Position numbers and translations under genes: made by a program. DNA of 64,000 nt, taken from assembly GCF_000003815.2 (NCBI RefSeq), contig NC_049991.1, positions 14,229,873-14,293,872 of the forward strand, read 5' to 3'. The DNA is from Branchiostoma floridae (lineage: Eukaryota > Chordata > Leptocardii > Amphioxiformes > Branchiostomatidae). A model generated the notes under the pieces. It was not told the origin of the DNA. It worked only from the letters and a program-made list of their open reading frames with translations, and searched no databases. Shown here piece after piece: positions 1 through 10,445 of the stretch (the stretch's first letter is position 1; every line of letters begins with the position of its first letter).

Positions 1-560
1 ATTGGGTGGATATTGGTGGGAATGGGTTGGAATGGGTGGAAATGGGTTGCAATGAATGGGTATTGGTGGGATTGCGTAGATATTGGGTGGAATGGGTGAG
101 AATGGGTTGCAATGGATGGGAATTGGTGGGATTGGGTGGATATTGCTTGGAATGGGTGTAAATGGGTTGCAATGAATGGGTATTGGTGGGATTAGGTGGA
201 TATTGGTGGGAATGGGCGGGAATGGGTGGGAATGGGTTGCAATGAATTGGTATTGGTGGGATTGGGTAGATATTGGTGGGAATGGGTTGCAATGAATGGG
301 TATTGGTGGGATTGGGTAGATATTGGTGGGAATGGGTTGGAATGGGTCGCAATGAATGAGTATTGGTGGGAATGGGTGGGAATGGGTTGCAATGAATTGG
401 TGTTGGTGGGAATGGATGGGTATTGGTGGGAATGGGTAGGAATTAGTGGGAATGGGTGGATAGTGGTGGGAATGGGTGGGTATTGATGGGAATAGGTGAG
501 AATTGGTGCGAATGGGTAGGTGGTGGAGGGAAATGGGTAGGTGGTGGTGGAAGTGGGTAA
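1..560. repeat. G-rich minisatellite
   Basis: Tandem array built from roughly 10-bp words of the type TGGGTGGAAT and TATTGGTGGG. In places these form a 50-bp higher-order unit, for example 251-300 and 301-350, which differ by few bases. One strand is strongly G-rich, with many GGG runs separated by 2-3 bases, so quadruplex formation is plausible. Open frames on both strands across it are low-complexity artefacts of the repeat. The array begins before the window. Confidence 0.95.
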
Positions 561-1436
561 AGAAAGTTGAAAGATGGGATACAACGTAGTCAATAATGTA
601 CAAGGAACTGCTGTATCACCTTTATATATGTCTGTTGCATTTGTAAGGCTAGTGCAGATAGTTGTGGGCAGTAGGCGTTGTCTCTTTCCTTGGCGCTTTG
701 CATAGTTGTGACGGCAGTCTTATTTGCATATATGTGACCGGAGACATGCGACCTATACCAATCAAAGTGTCTGTTATAGAAAAACGAGCCGGCAAATCTA
801 TGCTCATCTTCAGATATTTTGTACCCTCAACTTCAACATACTAAATTCTTGTGAATTGTATCTGCACCCTACTATAGGTTTTGAGTCGTCGAACCACCTC
901 ACTTTGGGGTCCTTAACCATGTAAATCCCCATACCCGAAAAACTGTGTTCTGAGACCACAATCGTAAGATCTCAGCCTTGCGGAAAACGCCCCCCTCCCC
1001 ACTCTCTTCATTCATGGAAAATCTTAAAAATTCTCCACACGTCAAAGCACCTACCTCACCCTCCCTGGGTCCAAAGTTGGAATTGTATATAAAGAAGTTT
1101 TCCAGCTTGGTGGAAGGCATTTTTGTCTATTTTCACACTTGTTGCGTGGAATTTACTTGGAAAATCTCGCCAAAATTATTGCATCAAGCGGCAGCCATCT
1201 TGGACTAACTATTTTATTCTCCAAAATAGGGTACATCGATGGATTTTAGAGCTATTACAAACATAAATAATTTTCCTAAGAATAGTCTATAAGACGTAAA
1301 AATCACTTTATAGTGTATTCGTTAAGTTTATAAGTTAATAGTATTTTCTTTAATGATTCCATTATTCGCTTTCTGTCAAGGTTTCGTACCTATCCTCTAA
1401 ATGTAATAATCTACTGACCTCTGACCGCTAGACCAT
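561..1436. other. No gene recognised
   Basis: About 0.9 kb of AT-moderate sequence. Short open frames on both strands have no recognisable domains or good splice context. I see nothing supportable here. Confidence 0.5.
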
Positions 1437-1598
1437 TTAGTCTTCGGAATCCGGGAGGCGGGAATCCGGGTTGTTTTCACGGTTTTCCTGAACGATCTTT
1501 AGACAGACATTCCCGCCAACATTCCAGGCTGACAAGTTCATAGTTTCCGCCGTACTTTTAATCAATTTTGGCGTTAATTTGATCAGTAATTTGGCGGG

Positions 1599-1736
1599 AT
1601 GCCCGTCCACTATCACCTGCATCACCTGCTGGAGGCGTTCCCGCTCATTCTGCTGATCCTGCTGGTGTTGGGAGGTGTGTTGTACTTCGTCTACAGTCGG
1701 GAACCATCAGGGGAGAACAACAGCAAACACGTCTAA
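1599..1736 (+). CDS. 45-aa single-helix micropeptide ORF in a likely 5' exon
   Basis: The ORF runs from an ATG preceded by GCGGG to a TAA. It is too short for usual gene-calling cut-offs. The encoded peptide has a His-rich start (MPVHYHLHHLLEAF), a hydrophobic stretch of about 21 residues rich in Leu and Ile at positions 14-34, then a polar tail (SREPSGENNSKHV). This is the layout of a small single-pass membrane protein. A strong splice donor (GTG followed by GTAAGT) follows at 1,759/1,760, so the ORF sits wholly inside an exon that begins somewhere after about 1,400. The next plausible exon downstream is the MIF4G start exon, whose acceptor ends at 3,453, so the ORF may lie in the 5' leader of that gene. 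I do not recognise the peptide. It may be a true micropeptide, an upstream ORF, or chance. Confidence 0.4.
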   Translation: MPVHYHLHHLLEAFPLILLILLVLGGVLYFVYSREPSGENNSKHV

Positions 1737-1759
1737 ACTGCAACTGTGGTAGATACGTG

Positions 1760-3453
1760 GTAAGTGTGTTTTGTCTTGGGATATTCTTGTGTTTCCTTCT
1801 TTTTAATGAAACATCAAGTTTATGACTTAAACCCAACCGTTATGTCAAAAACCCAAACATCATGGTTAGCTTAGGAATGTTACCAAAATTCTTGTGTTAC
1901 TGTTTGCACGCACAGGAGCCAGCTGACTGTGTTTCGTATAATTCATAAACAAACCACTTTCCTCCAATCATAGGATCGAGTGTGTCATTTGACTTTCCCT
2001 TTCTTCTCTCTTTAAAGTCTAATTTCTTCAAAGAAAGTTGGATTCTGCATTTTGTCCATCTTGCATGTTGACACTGCATATTTGTCAATAGCTTGATTCC
2101 ATTTAGCACCCCTATGCAAATGAGTTACCTGCATGTCTTTTATTATGCATGATTGCACAACAAAAAGCTTTCAGGTGCGTCCCTTGGTTTAAATTTTTTT
2201 GACAGAGGGAAAAAAACAATTGATCACTCAAATATTAATCACTCAAATATTACTGTTCAGTTTTTCATTAAGATGTCACTTCTGGTCTTATCTCAATTTC
2301 CTCCAGATTAAAGACATTAAGCTGCTGGCTGATGCCTTTCATTGTTGCAATATTTGCGAATAATAATTACCGTGCATTGTCACCATGGTTTCACCCAGGT
2401 GTGATATTCAACTGTACAGTGAATTAGCATGTGATTTTGCACTGACACAGTGAAATTAGAATGTTAAGTACATATGTTTGGGAGAAGCAGTACAAGGTAG
2501 GCTGGAATGAGTTACAAGCACTTAGGCTTTGAATAAAAGGTATTTGCTCACTAGGTACCATTCCACATCCTTTATCATTCTGTTGATTTTAGAAACAAAG
2601 TTAGCTTCTTAGTCTGTGTAAAAGGCATGGTTCTAGCTAGTGCATTTTAGCGTAGTGGGCCACTACGCTATAATTTGTGACCCCTACGCTAAAATAAGGG
2701 CCACTACGCTAATTTTTAACTAGTGTAGTGGTGCTTTGCTGTCATTTGCTTGTTGAACAATGACTAATAAATGTCTGAACAATGAAAAATGACCCCAAAA
2801 TCCTAACTTTTTACATCTTCAAATCTCACTGTGGAAGGACCAAGACCACCACCCCCCCTTCCACACCAATCTCCTGATTAGTCGCTTTGCTACCATGCCA
2901 TTCCCACTACGCTAAAATAAAATCCTGGCTAGAACCCTGAAAGGTCATACAATGGCTTGGTATTCTTTGTCACCAAAATTGCAAAATGATTACACTGTAC
3001 TGCGTTTTTATGTTTGTAGCTACTGAATATAGTATCCTTACCCATGTGGATGAATACTAGTAGTAAGACTAATTTAGCTAGATATCACTTTCAAGTAGAT
3101 GTAAGTAGTTTCCTGGCCCTGCTTGAAATCATTAGCCCAACATTCTTATGTTGTTGTACATGAGTGGTCACCAGAGTGGCTAAAGTGTCGACTCGGGTTC
3201 CACATAACCAGGAAAGGAAGCCACTTGATTAAACTTTTAAAGACCCAAACCCCATCCTCGTATTTTATCTTTTGCTTTTCTTTTACTATTGTAAAAGCTA
3301 ACAACATTGAACCTAGTGCTCTTCCCCTGTTCTTCTGTCTTTCTAGGTGCTCACTTGGTTTTTACTACTACTAGTAGTTAAACTCTATCAGTAGAGCTGC
3401 ACTAGTACCCTCTCTCCTTGAAGCCTATCCCGGATTTCCACCCCTGCTTCAAG
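1760..3453 (+). other. Probable first intron of the MIF4G transcript
   Basis: Bounded by the donor at 1,760 and a polypyrimidine-plus-AG acceptor ending at 3,453. Apart from the MITE at 2,627-2,939 I see no coding signal. Confidence 0.4.
2627..2939. mobile_element. hAT-like MITE with CACTACGCTAAAAT motifs
   Basis: The right end, read inward, is CAGGGTTCTAGCCAGG, then AT-rich bases and TTTTAGCGTAGTGGG. The left end is the diverged match GGTTCTAGCTAG, then ATTTTAGCGTAGTGGG. Internal CACTACGCTA words occur in both orientations near 2,650-2,715. CAGGG-type ends point to the hAT superfamily. The target duplication is unclear because the left outermost bases are altered. No coding capacity. Confidence 0.6.
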
Positions 3454-3478
3454 AGTTGTAACTCACAAGAGCCATAGA

Positions 3479-6400
3479 ATGGACGACAAGCCCTCTCCTG
3501 GCCTGGACCTGCGTCACGGATTTGTGCACAAAATCAGGAAACAGCTGGTCAAGAGAGACCAATCAGAGAAGGACTTTGAGACAGAAAAGATGGAGGTAGC
3601 CAAGAGGCAGCTGGCCGGGATGAAGAAGCCGACAGTCAGGAGGCCCACACAAGTGACCTACTGCCCCCCTGGTGCTGATCACTTTCTGCAACCATAAATC
3701 CACACAGAGTTCCACACAGTGTCAAAGTTCAATAGAACCTTTCAAGGACTGTCCATGATTATTGATATGATGGAAAATTAACTGACTTTTTGTTGATAAA
3801 TTCACCTTGCGCATATGACACCTATTATTAACAGTTGAACCGTGGTAACTAAAATGTAATGCTAATCCTGATGACAACTAGATTCCATACCATTTCATGT
3901 CAGCTGCTTCTTTAACTTTTAAGTGATACTCACTATTTCACTGCCTTTCACTTTCTTTAATGTATAAATACTACAAGAGACACATCAATAAATGTTGCAC
4001 CTTGACCATGGATAATGTGCTGTAATGGAGTCTGACCCAGCAATGTTCAAATTTAAACTAAGTCCTTAGATTCATGACTATCAAAAGCTCTGAGACTCAT
4101 ACATGCATGTTTTTTCACCTGGCCATTGATGATTTTTTTGTACATGTATTATCTGTTTAATGGCCATCAACTTTGAATGTTATTGCTAAGACGTTTTAGC
4201 CAGAGGATGTTGAATGAAACTGTTTGTCTTTATTTGTGTGTTAAAGCCAGGAGAGAGAGAAGCAACAGTACCAGTAGTGCAGTCAGTACATCACCCAACC
4301 CTTCATCAACCAGTGCCAGTGGGGATTCTGATGTTCTCACAGCTACTGCAGTGGCCAGAGAACCAGCAACTCAGTACTCAACAAATGGTAAGATTAATCT
4401 GTGACAAAGTGATCAGTAAGAAACTAGAAATACTTAATACCTCCATGAAATATTCAATACGGCAGCAGTACGGCCATAATGTCCTTGGTTTCAGATAAAG
4501 AAATACAGTTATGATATTTAAGAAACAATAAAACTTTGTATTTTTTATCAGTGACAGTATCATTTTTGTTTCCAGGGACCACAACTGTGAATACACCACC
4601 AACCCAGATATCCCCCCCAGCAAGTAACAAACAGGACAACATGGCAGGTAGAGGTCAGGGGTGGGGAGTGCCAGCAGCAGAATCAGTGACAGTGGATAAC
4701 AACAACTATGACATCAGTGGTTTTGGAGAGGAAGCCCAGTGGTATATAAGACAGGCTCTTCAAGGTAAGTTAGGCCTTCCTTACCTTTTCTCTCAATTTT
4801 ACTAAATGCTATGTATTCCTTTTGTCCTTCACAAGTATGGTTTTACTCTGTCTCATAATTCATGCCACTTTGGATCAATAAATTGACTTGAAACTCAGGA
4901 TTTATAACTGGAAGGCCCTAGCAGTAAATTTGAGTTTCGCTTAGTGTGGACTTGTCCAGAGTGGATATCCGTTGGCATTTGACAAAAAGAATTTTCATTA
5001 CATCCCATGACATACTGGTATATTAAAGTCGTATTGGACTTAGTGTTACTTATGAGGAGCATACTAACATTATTTCAGACCCCACGTCCCTAAGAAAGCA
5101 GGACCTGTGCCAGGTGTTTAATTAGTATTACTAATGAGTAACATACTTTATTTCAGACCCCACCTCCCTGAGAAAACAGGACCTGTGCCAGGTGTTTAAT
5201 GTGTTGATGTGGAGAGCCATGGAGGAGCCGGACTATGCCAGGACAGGGGCTGAGCTGTGCCATGCCATCATTCAGGTCAGTTCAGTTAAGGATGGAAAGT
5301 TTAGAGCAGGAAAGGACTGTGAAGAAATCTTTTCTTCATTGAGTTTTATATGGAGTCTAGATGTGTGGGGATTGGAACCCAGAAAGGCCAGAACAACAAC
5401 CCTAACCATAAGAACACCTTGCCACCCTTGTGTTTTTGAGCTGTGTAATCCCTGTTGAACCCAGGTTGAAGTAGAGAAGGAGCAGTATGACTGTGTGCCC
5501 ACCGGAGTGTTTTTGAGCTGTGTAATCCCTGTTGAACCCAGGTTGAAGTAGAGAAGGAGCAGTATGACTGTGTGCCCACCCTTGTGTTTTTGAGCTGTGT
5601 AATCCCTGTTGAACCCAGGTTGAAGTAGAGAAGGAGCAGTATGACTGTGTGCCCACCGGAGTGTTTTTGAGCTGTGTAATCCCTGTTGAACCCAGGTTGA
5701 AGTAGAGAAGGAGCAGTATGACTGTGTGCCCACCGGAGTGTTTTTGAGCTGTGTAATCCCTGTTGAACCCAGGTTGAAGTAGAGAAGGAGCAGTATGACT
5801 GTGTGCCCACCCGAGTGTTCCAGTCCCACCTGCGACTGAAGCTGTTAGAACAGGAGATGGAGGCTGAGACTCTCCATGAACAGTCTGTGTCGGCCTGGGT
5901 GGGCTTTGTCAGGTTCCTCTGCCTCTGCTATCATGTCATCAGGGTAAGGGTCAGGTCTTTCAAATTATGTCTAACTTATATTATATGCTATAAAATGTTT
6001 GTTGTTAACTGCATACACCACGTAGATATGCATGTATGTTTGAAATTCAAAATGTAGTTTAGCATGCAACTTATGTTAAATCTACAACTGTGTGATAGAA
6101 GTGTTCAACGGTGTGTACAACTGCATCAATTGGAAAATTATCTAAAGGGACCCCGAAAAAGTGGTCACATTGGCCAGGTGGTCCTAATGTAAAAGTGGTT
6201 ATTTGTACAGGATTGAAAGTATTGTATTGTATTCTAATTCTGTATGTCATGGTCATAAGACAAACATGTCTCACTTGAATCCCTGTCTGCATGTGTGTTT
6301 AGGTAAAGGGTTCCCCCCTGATGACCATGGTAGACTCTGTGTTTAACTGCCTGTCACTGCTAGCCTTACCTGGGCCACTCAAGAATGAGATGCAGGTAAG

Positions 6401-7262
6401 GTTTAGTATATATAATTATTTCCTTTACTTTGACACATTTTGTATAGTAGTGAGAACTCTCTCTTTTTTTAAGTATTACTGGTATGAAAAGAAAGTACCC
6501 AACTTGAAGTGTTATACTAGTAGACATGGAAATCATGTAGCAAAGTTAGTGAATGTCTTTTGTTAGATGTTAAATGTTCATCAATATTTTTCTGATGTTT
6601 CTATACATTGTTCCTTCTATAGGTGGACTGTCTGTACAATCTGCTGGTTCAGATGGGACCCAGTCTGGATCAGGTCAGAGTTCTGCTCTTTATCAAGCAT
6701 CTTTATTTGATAGTGCCAATAAACTGAATGACATTCTGCTGGAAAAGAAATCCCCAACAAGGCTTATGATTGTGAAACTAGGATGCCTCTGTCGTAGTAT
6801 TTGACAAAAATTGTCTTATTTCCCAATTTAACCAACATGGACTTCCATGAATTTGACTGTTTGAATAACTCCCATTTTGCTGGTGTTGTATTTCATCTTC
6901 CTCTTTATATTATCATAGATATCCTTCCTTGCATTCTTTCTTAATTGTTTCTTATCAATTTCCTCCATTTTGAACAAGTTGCTTAGCTAATTGGTACAAT
7001 TATCACATTTCACTTGTTGTTGTTGTAAAATGAAATTAAAAGATCATTAATAGGATCTTCACACTTTGTCCAACATCAGACAGTACAGGATAAGATGGAG
7101 GACCTGTTTTCCCTCCTGCGTGACCGGTTCCTGAGCTTTAAGACTCCGCCTCTAGCCCGGCACAGACTCCTGCAGCTGATCGAGCTGCGGTCGGGTGGCT
7201 GGGAGATGGAGCCTGGGATACAGGACTACTACAGCAGGGCTGGCAAGGAGCTGAGGGGATGA
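3479..7262 (+). CDS. MIF4G-domain protein (MIF4GD/CTIF-like)
   Basis: The predicted product ends in a MIF4G domain, the HEAT-like helical fold of eIF4G, CTIF, PAIP1 and MIF4GD/SLIP1. These proteins act in cytoplasmic translation initiation and histone mRNA translation. Exons supported by splice sites and frame: start exon 3,479 to about 3,670 (donor uncertain); about 4,246-4,387 (Ser/Thr-rich, exact acceptor uncertain because of a GAGAGA run); 4,576-4,764; 5,157-5,275; 5,773-5,943; 6,303-6,395; 6,623-6,673; 7,080-7,262 with stop. The MIF4G fold begins in exon 3 (EEAQWYIRQALQDP) and continues with LCHAIIQ, WVGFVRFLCLCYHV, VDCLYNLLVQMG and LLQLIELRSGGWEM. The last exon ends IQDYYSRAGKEL, closely like the end of CTIF. 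The N-terminal exon is basic and not recognised. Total length is about 380 aa, longer than MIF4GD (about 220) and shorter than CTIF (about 600). The starts of exons 4 and 5 are tandemly duplicated in the preceding introns. Exact orthology is unresolved. Confidence 0.85.
5041..5122 (+). repeat. Duplicate of the exon-4 splice acceptor and exon start
   Basis: The last 35 or so intron bases plus the first 47 exon bases of MIF4G exon 4 are present twice. The decoy exon start is at 5,089 and the real one at 5,157, a 68-bp period. The decoy reads DPTSLRKQDLCQVFN and then meets a TAG, so its use would truncate the protein within the MIF4G domain. Confidence 0.85.
5424..5812 (+). repeat. 77-bp tandem array of exon-5 splice acceptors
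   Basis: Near-identical 77-bp units, each holding a complete acceptor (CCCTGTTGAACCCAG) and the first 40 bases of MIF4G exon 5. Candidate exon starts lie at 5,465, 5,542, 5,619, 5,696 and 5,773. Only the last continues into the full exon. Because 77 is not a multiple of three, starting at an upstream copy and reading through shifts frame and meets TAG at the next unit. Near identity of units implies recent or homogenised duplication. Confidence 0.93.
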
Positions 7263-7297
7263 TGGCAGGTAGGGAAAAGCTGGTAGTACCTTAAATA

Positions 7298-7515
7298 CAG
7301 TCAAACCTGTATAAGCGGCCACCTTTGCATAGCAGGCACATGGCCAAAGTGACCACTCTTTGTCGGTCCCTTGGATTTTTCCCTTTGACCTAAGCATTAA
7401 GAAATAGCGTCATGTGTAACAGCATACAGGTGGCCAACCCTCTTAAGTTGCCACCTGTCTATAGTGGCCACGTTTGGGCAGTCCCTTGAGTGGCTGCTAT
7501 AGACAGGTTTGACTG
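7298..7515. mobile_element. TA-flanked MITE (CAGTCAAACCTGT ends)
   Basis: Inverted ends CAGTCAAACCTGTATAAG and the complement of CTATAGACAGGTTTGACTG, with TA on both sides (7,296-7,297 and 7,516-7,517). Interior words of the GTGGCCACCT type recur in degraded form near 6,130-6,210 and 7,990-8,070. This is the signature of a Tc1/mariner or pogo-type non-autonomous element. It is absent from the corresponding place in copy B. Confidence 0.85.
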
Positions 7516-7519
7516 TACA

Positions 7520-10077
7520 AGTGTGGCAGCTCTAATCTAATGCTAGATGTTTAAGAATTTAGCATACATGTAGTTCAATTCATCAAATGTGATGATTGTA
7601 CACAGTATCACGTAATACTTGGGGTATTTCAAAAGGTTACAATAATGTACTTCTGTTGCATAAAGAATTTGGCCAACAGAATAATATTTGTTAAATTCAA
7701 ACAGCATGGCAACACATCACATGAAGCTACTCAGTGTCCTGCTAGTGCTATTGAACATAGGTACACCTGCAGGTACATGTATATCAGAAAAGATAACAGC
7801 AACACATTTTGGACTTTTTTGCATTTTAATCACTCTCAAGTTATCAACGAGATGCAAATATACAGCTTTGAAGTGGTCAGTCAAAATAGACCACTTAGGG
7901 GACTGATGAATATGGTCTACATGGACAGGTATTCACTGTAGACAGGATCCTTAATGCTTCTGTAAATGCCACAGGAAAAACTTATCTAAGCAACGAGGTT
8001 GATCTAAGGGACCACCAACAACTGGTCACATATAGGCCAGGTGGTCCTTATGTACAGGTGGTCACTTGTGTACATGTAGGTACGAATGTGGTTAATTTAC
8101 TTGCTTGAATATGATGGAGATGATGACACAACTCTATTCATGTGAACAAGACCATTCCAATCAACCACTGATATTCCTGTCCACTATCCTAGGATTATGA
8201 TACACAAACAACACTATGAAGATGAACCCATATACAATATTACCTCAATCATATACATACAAGTGAACAATTACAAATACCCTATGTCAGGTAACTGACA
8301 GTGTATGAACTATGATATCTAAAAACATGAAATTGCATCAGATTCTTAGTATACACTCGTTTACAAAGGTCATGGAAAATGACTAGTATTTTTAGTTCAC
8401 AGAAACTGTTACATTTTAAGCAGCACAAAAGCTGAAATCATGTCAATTCTGTTAATACCACTCTTAGCTCACTAAAATACATATTCCACTGAATATATCA
8501 TGCTGCAGCATACCAATATGTACATAGCATATTTCCTCTTTTTGATTGTTTTATATTCATCCTGTAAGTTACAATCACCACCACCAGTCATACTTAGGTA
8601 AAAAAACTCATTCCCTGAGCATCATGCCCTGCAGTGGACTCTGCTCATTACTCTAAGACTTACAACTACATGTATAAGCATAGATTGGACAAGTCAACAA
8701 GACCGATTGTCCTGAGCAAGTGAAAGCACAGATCAGGCAATGTCCTGGGCAAGTAATATTTGATATACTTGTTACTTTTCAGTCATGGCATCAATCATTG
8801 GCTACATGGAAAACTGGAGCCAATGATAAAAAAATTCCATTGCTGGAAGTGAAATACATACGCTGTACTTAGGAAAAAGAAGGTCATTCAAATTTTGAGC
8901 AAGTGAAATGTTGGTCTGGGCTATTAAATTTCTATATACTTGCCAGATAGGACAAATGAATGTTAGAAAACTTGTTCAACCCATATAGATATTAGATATA
9001 TATCATATGACACTGGAAGAACCAATGATGATACATTCATAGCATAATACAAGTATTGAACCCAGGAGAAAATACCTTAAGCTGTATTTTACACATTGTG
9101 CAGTACATTGAATTTTGAAAATTGAACCACAATTCAATGTCACAGTAACGGCAAACCTCTCCATAAGCAATGTTAGATGGCTAGCAAAAATCAGTATTCA
9201 AGCACTTTATACTTTGAAACAGGTTTGTTAACTCCAGTAAGGTTCATCTTTGTCAAATGAACCTATGTTGAACATGCATTTGCAGCTTTCACAATGTGGA
9301 TGATAAAAGTTTCTGAATACTTAGACTACAATATATCGTTTATATACATCATGTAACCTAATATCAAAGTCACCTAGTTGTCTATAGCAAAATATTTCAC
9401 ACACTGTAAAAATACCAAACAAGTTGATATTCAAATTAAAAATTATGTTTTTAAGGCCACATGAGATTAATAAATCACCCATTTCTATTTTTCCCAAGTT
9501 GAAAAGAAATTCACCATTCAGGGAATTTTCATTCACTAAATTCCCATGAAGCCATTGACCAATTTTCCATTACAGCAAATTGGTCCAAATGCCTTTTGCT
9601 TCTTACAATGTGGGTACATTTATCAGTGAAGTAAAAGTGTTCATTAGCAAAAACTATTGGTCCATTGTTATTTGACATAGAATGATTGTTTCCCTTTCTT
9701 TTCAAAACATACTATTCTTTATGTTATGTAAAACACTCATTTTCACTCCAGACTTTATACAATATGTTTGTAACTTTTTTGCCATCACTCCATATTTTTT
9801 TCTGAGAAGCAGCAAATTCAATTGGTGTGACATTGTAAGGACTGTACAGGTTCAAAACAGCAAAATGGCAATGGCATACATGTAAGGCACCATTAGTCAT
9901 CAGTGACACTCACACTGTCTCTATCTGGTTTATCAGAAAAGTTAAAAGCTCAAAAGACACCAAACCTTTAGATGAAAAGGGTGAACTCACACAGGAATGA
10001 CAAAATCAATTTGAATTGTGATCATTACAGTCAAATATATTTGCCATTATCACAAACTGAACATCATTATGTTAGCA
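7520..10077. other. Downstream flank / 3' region of TIR gene A
   Basis: AT-rich sequence with patches aligning to 21,060-22,440 of copy B. It probably includes the 3' untranslated region of TIR gene A on the minus strand. No coding exon, RNA gene or intact element is recognised. Confidence 0.5.
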
Positions 10078-10445
10078 TTACATCCAAGTGTTCCCAGTGG
10101 ATATGTTATAAGCCTTCTGCAGACTCTTTGGACACATGTGGATTTCCAGTTTAATGGTAGCGACATGGATACTTGCAAGGGAACCCCTGATCTGTTCCCA
10201 AACACCCCATTCATTGGGAGAGTTTGTGAGATCAGAGTAAGTGATGTCTTTCAAATCACTGTATTTGTCAGGAATGACACATTCATCGATTTTGATAGGA
10301 ACTATGAAGCTCTCAATTTGCTTCTCAGCGGCATAGGCCATGGCCATATCCAGATCCTTACAACACCATCCACTGTCAAAGAAGTCTGCAGAAAGAACAG
10401 CAAGTATTTTGCTACTCTCAGAAATACAGGCCTGTATGTTGGTAA
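10078..10445 (-). pseudogene. Severed C-terminal part of the TIR domain of receptor A
   Basis: This is the remainder of the last exon of receptor A, cut off by the LINE. It is open throughout and encodes the TIR core, including ILAVLSADFFDSGWCCKDLD and the box-3 area NEWGVWEQIRGSL, with the same stop position as copy B. Together with 11,793-11,954, minus one copy of the 12-bp target duplication, it makes 518 bp, exactly the length of the B exon. It had therefore not decayed before the insertion. It can be translated only if the LINE is spliced out or absent from the allele. Confidence 0.9.

Noticed and set aside
192-593. Proline- and tyrosine-rich 133-codon minus-strand frame
   Set aside because: Direct translation of the minisatellite, without splice or start context.
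5272-5829. Minus-strand 185-codon repetitive frame
   Set aside because: Antisense of the 77-bp acceptor array; the plus strand has the real MIF4G exons.
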